From assembly GCA_905178155.1 (NCBI GenBank), contig CAJINV010000005.1, forward strand, positions 5,793,754-5,857,753: DNA of 64,000 nt, read 5' to 3'. The notes below the pieces were generated by a model. It was not told the DNA's origin. It did not search any database and saw only the letters and a program-made list of their open reading frames with translations. Source of the DNA: Amoebophrya sp. A120 (Eukaryota; Sar; Dinophyceae; Syndiniales; Amoebophryaceae). Below, in pieces: positions 23,001 through 33,839 of the stretch. How positions within the stretch are numbered: the stretch's first letter is position 1; each line of letters starts with the position of its first letter. Position numbers and translations under genes: made by a program.

Positions 23001-26000
23001 CTCCACTATCTTGATCTTCTTCATGATCGTCCTCGAGATATCGTCCCGAGACCGGAACTGCGTCCTTGTTCGGCTGTTCCGTAGCGGTATTCTCGTTCTT
23101 TTTCTTCTTGGTCCTCGAGGGTTCGTGGTAGATATCGGGGTATTCGGCACCGGGAATCACGATGAATTCCGGGAGAAAGTAGTAGCGGTGCTTAGTCGTG
23201 ATAAAGTCGTCTCCATCGTGGTCCACTTTGACTTTACCAAGATCATTTTGCAGCTTCTCCTGCTGGTGGTCAGACTTGTCGTGGTCTGCCGCGAGACGGA
23301 GGTCGAGATGATCCACAATGCCGCTAGAATTCGCGCTAATATTCTGCACCATTTCCATGGTCGTCGCTTCTTTCGGCACTTGGAAAATAATTTCTTCTCC
23401 TTCTTCTCCCATTACTTCCATTCGCCTCGCCTTCAGTAGCACGCGCTTTCCAACGGTGGAGCTGCCGCTCTTGTAGTAGTTTTGGTACATCATAGTCAAC
23501 CCCTTGTCCCAGTAACAGATTTTTCCCCGCAGCAAAGGGTGCCGCCGCTTTTGCTTGATGTTGGTGGCGGTCGAAGGACCATTTTTACTGTCGTGGTCCG
23601 CATGAGTGGCTGCAATAGGACTGGTGATATCCCCGTCGAAATGGTCCGCGTCATCATGTTCAGGAGCTGCCCCGCATAATTCCTTCATGGCGCCGCTGCG
23701 AGCTTTCTGTTCCGCAGCTAGTTTATTTACCTTCGCCGGATGAACAATCTTCCCCCGCCGTTTTGTTCCCTCCCGAAGCTGGGTGCGCTTGAAATCGCGG
23801 TCAATCCGGGCCAGGCGGTCTTCCAACGTGTCCAGAACGTAATTTTGCGTGGTGTTGTTGCTTTTATTGTTGTTGGTGGAACAAGTCGTGGATGCTGATA
23901 GTGCAGTGTGATTTTTGCTGGCGTTCGTAGAAGTAGTGGTACTAACATTTTTATTCGTCTTCTCACCCTTGGAAACGAACATCTTCTGGCCGCGCAGCAA
24001 TTTATTTGCGTCTTGATTATTTTCAAATTCCAACTTTTTCATTGCACCCTTTTGACTAGAGGTCGTAGAAGTTTTCTGTTTCTTCTTCTCCGGTTGGAAA
24101 ATAGAAGTTTTGTTGAGTTTGTCGAACGTAGATCCACCCGGTTCAGCAGCAGTGTTGTTCCCCACAGCCGGCGAATAAGTGTAGTCGGAATACGCACCAG
24201 ACCGGGTGCGCTTTACGGAACGAGAGAGTGGCCCTTCCTGCTTCGACCCGGAATTTTTACCGGTGTGTCGTCGAGCAGGCGAGGTGGGCGACGAAGAGTC
24301 AGCGAGTAGTTGTGCATCTGCGCCGTCGTGGTCCGGTTTCTTGCCCTTTGCACTTGCAACTCGTACATCAGGAGTTTCTGTAGTACCGTGATCACGCGAG
24401 GACCCTCCTTTTGAAACTGTATCCGACTGTTGAGAGGCAGAGGACTGCGATCTGGTGCCGCACTGAAGATTTTGTTCATCTGTCTTCGCTTTCTCTGCCT
24501 GCGGAAGGATCTCGATGAATCGCTTCTTGCTCGCGCTTGCAGCTTCTGGAGTAGAGTCTGCAGCGCCGGAGGTGGTCGGGGTCACCAATGGCGCTACGAA
24601 ATAGCGTTTTGTCTCTTGCTGGTCGGCCTTGTTCCGCCGGATCTCTGCGGGGGATGACCGCTGGCGCCCTCGCTTGTTATTGTTTGCAGCTACAACCGCA
24701 GTTGAAGATTTGGGACGGTCTAGATCTACTTTGTTCAACTTCCGCGAAACGACCGTCGCCGAGTGGTTGTTCGCCATAGTACTATTGCTCCCCGGCAGCG
24801 CCGGATGAACTCCGACGGGGCGTTTCTTAGTCGCTGGCTCGTGTTTAGTCAGGTATGGGGACGACGAAAAAGCAGGTCCTCGTGCAGCAGGAGCTGCTTG
24901 CTATGACAGGAAAAAAACGTTGCTAGTGTAAATTTGTGATGCGCAACATGCAAGGTGATTGCGTCTGTCATGCTTGGCATGCGTCGTAGGGTCCATCAAA
25001 GGGCGTTTTCACGTACTATCTGCGCATGACAGGGTTTTGCTGTCATGTCAGACAAATTTGCAATGCTAATCCTCCAAGAAAGTTACACCTACAATGTTTT
25101 TTTCTTGGATACTTGCTCTTGTTGGTTCAATAGCTGCGTCTTCCGCGCCGGCTTCGTATTTCCTTTGTAGTCCTCTTTGGGCGGGTGGTCGAAGAGATCA
25201 TAGGAAGTAGTGGGTCGTTCAAAATTGATATTACAACCGGTTTGCCCAGAAACGCGTACAGTGTTGTTTCCGCTGACAAATGGTGGTGGTGCCGTTGACG
25301 CAGCTTCTGCTATTTGTGATGTAGACCGATTACGACGACGAGCAGCGGGACTGTAGTTGTGGTTCTTGTTCAACTATACAACGCAAAAGCATCGCATTCG
25401 TTTCGTACTGATGGCAGTCATGCGTGACAATGTCCGTGACAGATCATCTATGACATGACTTCGAAGTAGGAAAACCAGCATTTTTACATGGAGAATACAT
25501 TTTTTTTCATGATCTATTGCTATTGGCAAAGTTTGTGATGTCGCAGTTTCCACCCAGTACAACAATGCGTATGTTGTAATGCGTACAGACAGCACGACAC
25601 CAGCAGTCGGTGTCGCAGCAACCTTGTTCTTCTTGTTCTTCCCGACACTGACTGAGGTCGGCGTAGAAGCGGTATAACTGGTGTTCGTAGCAGTGGGAGT
25701 ACTACTACTTGGTGTAGTTGCAGACACCGTTCTCGCGGACGAGTTGTGGTCCTTTTTGTTCATCGGCTCTTCCCTGTTCATCTTTGATGAATTCGCGTGA
25801 TCAAAACTTCCGTAGCCGTGATAGGAGGTTGTCACGATTTTTGCGACGTTTCTACCTGTGCGTCCGTTCTTGGAGGCTCCTGTAGAAGTTGTACCGCCCC
25901 CGCCTTTCTTGTTCCCTGGAGCAGAAGGAGGTCCTCCGGCGGTACAACCAGCACGAGAACGGCGTGCCGCGTCGACCATATGTAGGGTGTCAACGCGGTT

Positions 26001-26075
26001 GTTGAGGTAGGATGTGGAGGCATTGCTCAAGTGGTCTTCCTCGTCTTCAGGGACCAGAGGTCGAGTCGCCGACAT
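20087..26075 (-). CDS. Hypothetical 1,606-aa protein, six exons split by five introner-like elements
   Basis: Exons 26075-25586, 25374-25112, 24901-22168, 21905-21591, 21383-20524 and 20270-20087 sum, after TSD collapse, to 4,821 nt (1,607 codons). Starts MSATRPLVPEDEED. Most of it is Ser/Thr/Lys-rich. The middle is more conserved-looking: LEDRLARIDRDFKRTQLRE near 600 and LLRGKICYWDKGLTMMYQNY near 680, then an acidic stretch with KHRYYFLPEFIVIPG. The C-terminus has a short coiled-coil (ENELSKVRTRSDEVREVRAEL near 1550), which is only assembled by the last splice. No signal peptide or membrane segment. A Met at 24777 could be mistaken for the start, but the frame is open through the upstream exon junction. 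Function unknown. Confidence 0.7.
20271..20523. mobile_element. Introner-like element, family L
   Basis: 253 bp; TSD GTTCC/TTTCC. Inverted ends TATGCATTGCAAGTCAAGTA and TATCGTCTGCAAGAAAAGTA. Collapse joins ATEIPEE to PAENELSKV. Confidence 0.8.
21384..21590. mobile_element. Introner-like element, family M
   Basis: 207 bp; TSD GGTGT/AATGT. Ends TATGCAATACAAATTTCG and TATCCACAGCAACAG. Collapse joins EHVEHEH to QEEDHSEDIDAYRRR. Confidence 0.75.
21906..22167. mobile_element. Introner-like element, family B
   Basis: 262 bp, exact TSD ATCTG, ends with TGTCTGGGTCTGGAAG. Collapse joins EILDPD to GTSSTSAV. No GT or AG falls at the boundary. Confidence 0.9.
24902..25111. mobile_element. Introner-like element, family N
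   Basis: 210 bp, exact TSD CTTGC. Ends TATGACAGGAAAAAAACG and TATCCAAGAAAAAAACATTG. Collapse joins LLNQQEQ to AAPAARGPAFSS, which links what otherwise look like two genes. Confidence 0.85.
25375..25585. mobile_element. Introner-like element, divergent family A
   Basis: 211 bp; ends TATACAACGCAAAAGCATCG and TACGCATTACAACATACGC. TSD TCAAC/CAGAC is weak. Collapse joins TAGVVL to LNKNHNYS; a GT-AG choice (GTACGC to TATAG) is also in frame. Confidence 0.65.
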
Positions 26076-27103
26076 TTTGCTTCACGTTTTGCTTTCAGTA
26101 GAAAGTAGAGGCGGAAGCGGGAAACGTCAATCGAGGAACAATAACAAAATGCTCGTCTTCAGCTACAACAGCTTCACTCTAGATGAACAAAAATGAAAGT
26201 ACGTCCTCAAAAACCTACCCGATAGAGAACTACATCCCGGCAGAAGAAGCAACAGCTGGTGGAGACGAGTAAACACATAAAAACAACCACCACCGCCCTT
26301 TGCAGAAGTTCGCTCAGACCGGAAGGCCATGAAAAACCATATGACCGCGTTGAATTCAGAAAAAATAGAGATACGCAATGTAGTAAAAGTAGTTGCATGA
26401 TGCTCCACATTTTTTACATTAAAAGTAGCCCCAAAAGAAATTCGACTCCGTTTCTTTCCTTCACTTACTTACCCGGGCACTTTGAAGATTTTTGTTTTTC
26501 TGAAGCAGGTCATGTGCGGGAAAACGAAAAACAAAGATTTGCTCGACTCAGAGGGACCGATTTTTGCTCAGTACCCGCGACAAAGAGAAGTGGCTCGCGA
26601 GTAAATACAATATTGTCGTAAAACAAATGACAGTTGAGGCGAGTTCTGCGAAAAACCGATGTGACCGAGGTGACGTCTTGTTCGGAGAAATAGGTTTCAA
26701 ATTCAACAATTTTCAAGAAAAACAAGAGCCCGAAGCCGAAAGCCCCACACAGTCAGAAAAACCGGTCGTGACATCAATCAACCTTTACATTCTGATTTCC
26801 AAGAAACAGGAACACGAAACACAATAAACCGCTGGAAAAAGGCTCCTGATATTTGTACTGCTCCAAAAATCTGCTTGAGTTTTCATCTTACAGGGAAAAA
26901 GACCGAGCACAGCGTCAGCGCTTTGCGCAGCGTCATTTTTCCTGCCCGATAACACAAGGTCCAAATTGAAATTCGAAACGGAACGACCTAATGTAGAATT
27001 TCATGACCACACCAACAATATGTTGAGTGGTGGCGGCATGATTTTTGCTTATACAATTATATATCTTCTTTTACATCGGTGTAGTATTCCTCCTCCGTCC
27101 TCG
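26076..27103. other. Intergenic spacer
   Basis: About 1 kb between two co-directional genes. A-rich, with only short open frames lacking the codon bias of the genes. No inverted-repeat element, tRNA or conserved motif seen. Confidence 0.45.
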
Positions 27104-29251
27104 TCAGACCGCGTCCACCATGCTACTAAGCTGCAAGTGTCTTGTCAAGGGCAATACCTTCTTTCCGAAAGACCACCACGACGACTGCTGTCGTTTCCCG
27201 CCCTTTTCATCCTCGCCTGCAGCTGCAGAATTGGAAGTGAACGTCCCTTGTAGAAGTTGTAACTTGTGGTTCCGTCGCATGCCGTCCCCAAGAACTGCGC
27301 TCGTTGTTGTTGTACGACCCGAAGGTGGCCCCGATTCGCCGTCAGGTCCACTGAGACCAGCCCCACCGCCTTCTGAAGACAGCTCTGCTATGGGCTCAAG
27401 AACGGTGGTTTGCTGTAGTGTGCCTTTTTTCAAGAAATGACTTCTGTTGTATTTATTCGATCTCCTACTGCTGCTTTTTCCGACGTGGTTTTTCATCTTG
27501 CCGATTGATGTAGTAGTTGTTGACCTTTTATTCACATCACCTGCCCTCGCAGTTCGAGTTCCTCGCGCTGCGGCGGCCCACGATGGCGCAATGGTTTTCT
27601 TCAGAACACCCACCCCATTTTCGATTTTCTCCCGGACCACTTTCTTCAGCTGTCCGTCGAAAAAGGCGTAGTTGGCAATACTCAAGAAGAGAAACAAGAA
27701 AAAACAGCACCGCAGACAGGCGGCCAAGTTGGTGAAGAAGATCTCGCAGTAGTTTTCGAAACCAAGCACTGCTGCATCTTTCGTAGGGGCTTTTGGTATT
27801 ATACCTCCTACGACCGGCACTCCAGGTGCACCAGCTACAAAAACAGACGTTAACGTCGTTGACAAATTTTCCTCATCGATAATTTTCTTCATTTTTTCAT
27901 CCTGGTCCTGACTCGCCGTTCTTGCAGCATGACTTCCATCAGTGAGTTCGTCGGTCGACCACGACGGCGGGGTCGCTGTGCTGACGGGTGCCTCATTTTG
28001 TCGCGTAGTTGTTGCTGGAAATGAATAATAAGTGGGTAGAGTAGAAGAGCTTATTCTTGTAGACGAACTAGAACTACTAGCAGCAGCAAGAGAAGAAGAG
28101 TCGTGGTTTGGAGGAGAAAACAACGCAGCTTCATGATCCGACAATCGGGACGACGTTCCATCTGTTGTCGTTCGAGCTCCTGGGCGCCGGGCCCCCTGAT
28201 GTTGGTGCTGATCTGGCGGTCCTCCTCCTTCTCCTTGTGGAGTTGTAGCCACTCGATTACTAGATGAAACCGGCGCTGTTTTAGTAAGTTTCCCTATTCT
28301 ACTCTGCTCGTCTCTTAACTCGTTTTCTTCCGGCGACGCAAAACTCGGAGTCAGAAACAACACACGACGAGAATTATCTCTGTTGTGGTCACTGCCAGTA
28401 TATCCGGCTGCATCAGCTCCTCCTCCTCCTCCTTCATCTGCGACTCTAATATCACTGTTGCTGCTGCTTCTCTCCGACAATAATTCCTGTTGCTCCTTCA
28501 ACATGTTTTGGCCCATTATCGTGTCTTCAGTTGGAGGAGTGGGCACGAAACTTCCACCCTGAGCAGAACCGCCTCCTGGTGGTGACGCAGCTTCTGGCCA
28601 AACAAAAACCGCCTTTGATGCAGCTGGTGGTGGTCCTCCTCGTCCTGTTCGAGTCGCCGCGCTGCCATTGCTTTTGCTGTTTTTTTGAGGCCTCCCGTGA
28701 ATGGTTTTCACCGTCGACCCATAATTACCTGCAGCTGCACTACGACTACTCGCGGCCTGTGAAGGAGCTCTAATTGACGTCGTTCTAGTTGCACCAGCTG
28801 CTGCTCCTGCAATTATCTTGCTCACAGGGGCAGCTTCACCTCCAGCGCCGCTTGGCTGCATCTGCATCACAAATTCTGCGTTCACGACAACGGGGACGAT
28901 CCCAAACTGCAGAGGAGCATCATCTTGGGCGAGGTCGCAATTGGTGGAATTGCACGTTTCTGGTAGTTGGTGAAACAACAATACCAGCTGGTGAACCTCC
29001 GGTAGAAATGAATGCGCCACTGCGAGTAGTAAAACAAGCGCTGATTTGCTGTGGTGACCAGCACGAGGAAACGCAAACGACCACGGGATGCCGAGGGCAT
29101 TTTCGAGGGAGCGAGCACTTGGTGCTGTTCCTGCTCTGCTCATGTTGCTCAATAAACACGTCTTGTTCATCGGGGATATTAAGGTCGAGTCGGTCTTCTG
29201 GGAATAAAAGAGGAGGGAGCAATGAAAACCGAAGACGTCGTCCTGCTTCAC
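27104..29251 (-). CDS. Membrane protein with Ser/Gly-rich linker, up to 715 aa
   Basis: One uninterrupted frame, unusual for this window. The N-terminus has a hydrophobic stretch (SALVLLLAVAHSFLPEV, then LVLLFHQL, near 70-95) that may be a signal anchor. The true Met is uncertain; 29251, 29170 and 29140 are all possible. A long Ser/Thr/Gly/Pro-rich linker follows. Near 510-540 a strong membrane segment appears (CCFFLFLFLSIANYAFF), preceded by FTNLAACLR. The tail of about 175 residues is basic. Two hydrophobic segments suggest a two-pass protein or a cleaved signal plus one anchor. No family recognised. Confidence 0.6.
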   Translation of the reverse strand: MKQDDVFGFHCSLLFYSQKTDSTLISPMNKTCLLSNMSRAGTAPSARSLENALGIPWSFAFPRAGHHSKSALVLLLAVAHSFLPEVHQLVLLFHQLPETCNSTNCDLAQDDAPLQFGIVPVVVNAEFVMQMQPSGAGGEAAPVSKIIAGAAAGATRTTSIRAPSQAASSRSAAAGNYGSTVKTIHGRPQKNSKSNGSAATRTGRGGPPPAASKAVFVWPEAASPPGGGSAQGGSFVPTPPTEDTIMGQNMLKEQQELLSERSSSNSDIRVADEGGGGGADAAGYTGSDHNRDNSRRVLFLTPSFASPEENELRDEQSRIGKLTKTAPVSSSNRVATTPQGEGGGPPDQHQHQGARRPGARTTTDGTSSRLSDHEAALFSPPNHDSSSLAAASSSSSSTRISSSTLPTYYSFPATTTRQNEAPVSTATPPSWSTDELTDGSHAARTASQDQDEKMKKIIDEENLSTTLTSVFVAGAPGVPVVGGIIPKAPTKDAAVLGFENYCEIFFTNLAACLRCCFFLFLFLSIANYAFFDGQLKKVVREKIENGVGVLKKTIAPSWAAAARGTRTARAGDVNKRSTTTTSIGKMKNHVGKSSSRRSNKYNRSHFLKKGTLQQTTVLEPIAELSSEGGGAGLSGPDGESGPPSGRTTTTSAVLGDGMRRNHKLQLLQGTFTSNSAAAGEDEKGGKRQQSSWWSFGKKVLPLTRHLQLSSMVDAV

Positions 29252-31231
29252 TTACAATGCCCTCGACCTGGGCCGCATCGAGACCAGACGATGAGAATAG
29301 GCAAACGGGGGGGTACAACTCCTGGTGACGCGAAATAATTTCATAACGGCGACGATTATTTTCTTTGGACCCCCAATCCGAATTCGCATGCACGAGAAAG
29401 ACCCGTGCACGAAAAAGACCCACGAGAAAGACTGACGGCTCGGCGGACAGGTTATTGCCATTTATTGCGCTGACAAGGAAAAGCAAAGAGCTTTTCAGTC
29501 GGACCGGCCGGCGAGGCCGAGGCGCGGTCAGAACTTGACGATGACGACGACGTCTCTACAAAAAAGAGCAGTATGTTGCACGACACGATTTTATAAATCA
29601 GACGAAACCACCACGAAAGGAAAGAACGAAAACAACAAACCGTCCGACACCGACGCCAAGGAACGAACTGCACTACGAGCGAACCGAGATGACGAGCAGG
29701 AACCGAAAGAAAGCAGGTCGCAACGTTTTTTGTATTGTGCTGTGTATGTTGCCCAAGCTAAACCGCCCTGCTGTCGGGAAGCAAAATAGTACTACTCCTT
29801 CTACTTACTTATTGAGTACGAGCACCAGTACGAGGACGACAAACTGAACCACTTCACCCTCAGGACCAGCAATAACGTAAACTCATTGCCACGAAAATTG
29901 CCTCTAGAAATCACAGAGTTTTTGGGAGTTCCTTGTTCATGTCGACATCGGTTTCGCTTTTTTCTCGGGCTGCGAGCAGGGGGATCTTGTACTCGTACTT
30001 TCTTTCATTTGGTCGTCGCTCATATATTGTACTGGGGCTGATACGATCATGGAAAAAAAAGGATGAAATCGCTGAAAGCACAAGTGAAGAAACTGGAAAT
30101 CGTAAGCGGTCGATATTAATCATAGTTAGTTGTTAACTTCTCTGCAGCAACAAGGTTTATAAGAATTTGTTTCGACGTCAAAGAAAAAGTAGTTCGTATA
30201 AGGCTCTTCATGATCAAAGTAAAACGATATGGAAAAAAGAAGTAGTGAAATAGAAAATTCTACGAGTCCAACCTTGCGGGCTACGCGGTTTGGTTTCCCT
30301 TAATATTTACGATAGCGATACTAGTGACAGTCGTTGGGTTCGTCCTCTTTCGATTTTTCAACACAACAAAAACGCAAGCTCTATTTTTTGGTTTTTGCAA
30401 ACGGCCCCTGAAGAGCTTGACAGCGAGGGGCCTTCGCGATCTAAGAGAATAGCCGTGCCGGTTGCAGCTGCTCATCTGCACTGGATGGCCGCATTGACCA
30501 CCTCCAGGCTGCACGACTCTTGGTCTGGAGCCGTTTTAACTCAAAGAGAGCGGCGTAAAAAACATGACCAAACAAACAATACTGGAAGTTGCTTTTTCAT
30601 CGCGGGTTGATAACTAAGTGTAAGATCATTTTGCGGTACCACTGCTTCCCCTCGTGATAAGCTGGCACGACCGCCAAGAAGAAGAACGAATCATTCCCCC
30701 TCGGACCACCCGTTGCTCATTACGAGGCCTTGGCAACGCACTTGCCGTGTCAACTCGCACTTCCCATCGGACTGTCCGGCGCAGTAATCGAGTCCGAGAT
30801 ATGAAATGCGAATACGCACTGCTCCCTCATGATGTAGTCCGCGTCAAAACCCTACGTATAATAGAACTCCGAGCAGGCACAGCACGACTCGAAGTTCAAC
30901 ATCGTGCCACGCATGTGATTGTCATGCTGGTGGTGCGGCGCTTCACATTTAGATTTACATTTATTGGCAGATACAAAACACGAGACGAGTTGTGGCCGAC
31001 CACTGGAGAGGTGCTCCGGAAGTGGCAGACATGCTATGGTGGTCATAGCATGGCACTATAGAGCTGCTTCGATCCAAGAAACGAGCTCTTCGGTTGTACT
31101 GCAACTGCTGCTGACACCAGACATCAATAGACGAACAGACGACCTGTACTAGACCACAGGTGCCTCTCATGCAAGGGAGCATGACAAGAATTACCATCAG
31201 CGGAACAGGAGTAAAGGGCGGAGGAAGATCT
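29252..31231. other. Gene-poor stretch
   Basis: About 2 kb. The minus strand between 31060 and 30850 has Cys-containing open sequence (SANKCKSKCEAP) that could be one more exon of the Cys-rich gene ending at 31232 if its TGA is spliced out. A palindrome (GTGCCATGCTATG/CATAGCATG) lies near 31025-31050. The rest, 29252-30280, shows no coding signal. Confidence 0.35.
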
Positions 31232-33839
31232 TCAACGGCAGCAGTGTTGATTTGTCTCGCATACATCTATCAGACCCCCCCCATAGATATCCGTCAAAGC
31301 CCCGCAGTCCAAACACTGCTCTGCTCCGTCGTTTTCCCACACCCGTGGACAGAAGGGAGGTACTCCTCGGTCCGGGCAGCCGTTTGCCTCGATCTTCAGC
31401 ATCTCGTCTTTCTTTTTCTGCGTCCAGACACATTGGTGGCCTTCACTCGGAGCTATCAAGTGAAAAGGTGAAGCTAGCAGCTGTTTATCCCATGCACCGA
31501 GGGAACGAAGATAGATGAGGCAGTCTTTTTTAGCTTTTCCGACATTTGCAATTGCAAACGCTTGCTCTCAGCCGCATAATTATGCTGTCGTATGAACTAC
31601 TAGTGTATGAGTCTTGTTTATTTCTTGCAAGTCCTTCAATGCATAAACAAACGAAGCTTGCTTTTCGACTCGTCTTCCAGTTGTCCCAACATCCAATGGA
31701 GAGAAAGACGATACGAAGGTACAGCAGGGTAGCACTATCAAGAACATTCATTTTTCAGGTTGATAGCCTGTAGCCCGCAAGCGTTTTCGGTCTTGATCGC
31801 GCCGCAGGAGGTAAACGATACGCAACACTGTGCCTCGTCATCGCTGGTGCATTCTTCCGCTCCACAATGCAGCGCCTTCACATCAGCGCGCATGTTGTCC
31901 GTGGTGACCTCAGGATGAACGGAGCCAGTTGCTTGACAAATCCGCTTCGCTTCGACCCCCTGCAGGCAAGTTTCGTGACCAGAAGTTGCCGCAGGAGCCT
32001 CCTTGCAGCACGCGTCCACATCTTCCTCGCCGCACTCGGCGCTGCTGCAGCTGATTGGATGTCCAGCGCAAAAGCAGCGCAATCGCACCAGCTGCAATAT
32101 TGAATGACAAATTCGAATTTCATCACACGATCATCCTTCTAATTTAGCGCTCTTTAGCTACAAATTGTTGTATCTGGTTGAATGTTGCAGCGTCATCTTT
32201 CAAAAGATCCTTGCTGTATAATGCAACTTCCACTAGTGCGATTCTTTTGCGATGCGTATCGATTCCGGAGACTCCGCCACTCCGTTCGCACAGGTGAACT
32301 TTTTGGCCTCGAACCCCGCTTCGCACGTCTGCTGCTGGCGGTGGTTACTCGGTAGAGCCAACTTGAGCGCCTCGATGTATCCAACGTAAAAATGAATGTA
32401 CTTCCCTTCCCCGCGCCAGTAGGTCGCATCTAAACGAAATCTCGAATGTAGTGCGGACAGTGTCCTCTCATGCGACTGCGCATGCAGTGAGGTATTTTCT
32501 AGTCGTGGTTTGCAAGTTATCGCGCTCCTGTAATGGGAATGAAAAACAGGAGTCGTCGAGATTATATGGCAACTACAGCTCACCACATCTACTAATGCAC
32601 TGGATCCGAATTTCTTCTTGTCGCGCATGAATGCGAAAAGTATGTACTTAATTACTTGATTTGCATAGCAGATTCCCCGTCTTGTTCACCAGGACGGGGT
32701 CGTGGGGACAACTACGTTTTTACACATGATACAACACAGCACTGAGCCTCGTCAACTGTGGCGCACGTGGCTCCCGCGCACTCCAGCGCCTTCGCTGTTT
32801 CATCCATGGTGGCGTTGGTGAGAAGTGGATCTTGACAGATCAGTTTTTGGGCAACCCCGTCCACGCATTTCTGCTTGGTGGCGGAACCCCCTCCCGGAGG
32901 CGCAGCAGTGGTCACGGCAGAAACGACGGCGATCGGAGCAGCGGGCAGTTCCAACGGCGCCGGAGTGTCAATGTCACAGCCCGTTATCCAGTGGAAAAAG
33001 TAAAATTGCGTGGCCTACACGAGATGCTATGGCGATCCGTAAAATGAAGTCAGAGATGTTGATATCGCCTGCTCGTGGTCCAACACAGGATGTCTCCATG
33101 TTCTGCTTTGACAGAAATGGCAACTAGAACTACGGGATGAACCACAGCTCTGTAAAAAGAACCTCAGGAGCAGTTCCAGTTGGTGCTCCTACGAAGGGCA
33201 CTTTTACTTGACAACACATTCACATGACAAGTTCCAACAATACCTTTGCCTACAGTTGTAGGTACCTCTTCTACGGGGTCCTCGCCGGCGTGGAGGCCAC
33301 GCTATGAATAATTTTTGTCACGATCATACCCACTTTGGCTTGTTTATGGCGTTCTCAAATGTTACATTCTCAACTGTAACATGATTTGTCAACGTCCACA
33401 AACTGAAGCTACTCCGCATGACAAATTTTGGAAGGGCTAAACAGGATGAGGATCTGTGCCGAATTTGTAATGCAAGAGTTACAAGATCCGGCCTTTCCCT
33501 GTTGCCATTCTTGCGTCACAAATTCATGTAACAGCTGAGAATGTAACAATTGAGAGTCCCATATTGTTCCTTCTTCGTGAAAAATTTGTGTAGAAACGCG
33601 GTTTTGTTCTTGCCGTGGCTCCGGCGGTTCTCGCGCTCCTGCTCCTGCACGACAGTTGTGCGGCCGCGGCGGGGGCCACCCGCCTGCTTGTTCAGAATGG
33701 TAGCAGTGTACGCTTGGACAAGCACATCGGGGCCGGTAAAGTTAGTGATGTGGCCCCCCGCCAACAAGCACGGGAGAAAAAAGTGCTTTTTCAACATCGT
33801 GGTGAATCTGGACAGTTCAGCAGACAGCGCCGGCGCCAT
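31232..33839 (-). CDS. Cysteine-rich repeat protein, 384 aa, probably secreted or surface-anchored
   Basis: Six exons (33839-33564, 33344-33329, 32984-32732, 32377-32259, 32059-31766, 31453-31232) give 1,155 nt, 385 codons. A hydrophobic segment LKKHFFLPCLLAGGHI lies near residue 16-31. After a Pro/Ala linker come four Cys-rich units sharing the pattern C-x2-G-x2-AK-x-C ... C-x3-C ... D-x-CC. Unit 1 has KCVDGVAQKLIC to DEAQCC, unit 2 TCEAGFEAKKFTC to DVDACC, unit 3 TCLQGVEAKRIC to DEAQCC, and unit 4, longer, ends ETNQHCC. The protein stops two codons after the last CC. The pattern suggests disulfide-bonded extracellular modules. Units 1-3 are split by elements, so the repeat is only visible after splicing. 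No family name can be assigned from sequence alone. Confidence 0.7.
31454..31765. mobile_element. Introner-like element, A-run family K
   Basis: 312 bp; ends TATCAAGTGAAAAGG and TATCAACCTGAAAAATG. TSD GGAGC/GCCTG is weak. Collapse joins NACGLA to PSEGHQCVW in frame. Confidence 0.6.
32060..32258. mobile_element. Introner-like element, divergent family A
   Basis: 199 bp; ends TGTCCAGCGCAAAAGCAGCG and TACGCATCGCAAAAGAATCG. TSD TTGGA/TCGAT is degenerate. Collapse joins GVAESP to DPISCSSAEC and completes Cys-rich unit 2. Confidence 0.65.
32378..32731. mobile_element. Introner-like element, divergent family C
   Basis: 354 bp. One end TATCATGTGTAAAAACG matches family C; the other, TATCCAACGTAAAAATG, is degenerate. 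TSD CGATG/CAACA is weak. Collapse joins DEAQCC to IEALKLAL. Confidence 0.6.
32985..33328. mobile_element. Introner-like element, family P
   Basis: 344 bp; ends TATCCAGTGGAAAAAG and TATGATCGTGACAAAAA, both followed by GCGTGGCCT. TSD CCCGT/CCCAC. Collapse joins the 16-bp microexon to TGCDIDTPAP. Confidence 0.75.
33345..33563. mobile_element. Introner-like element, family G
   Basis: 219 bp, exact TSD TTGTT. Inverted ends carry TTCTCAAATGTTACATTCTC and TATGGGACTCTCAATTG. Collapse joins FFTKKEQ to AKTGCDID. Confidence 0.85.

Noticed and set aside
22132-24777. Separate 881-aa gene starting at 24777
   Set aside because: Removing the element at 24902-25111 gives a continuous frame from the upstream exons, so 24777 is an internal Met. 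The total exon sum is divisible by three only with the upstream exons.
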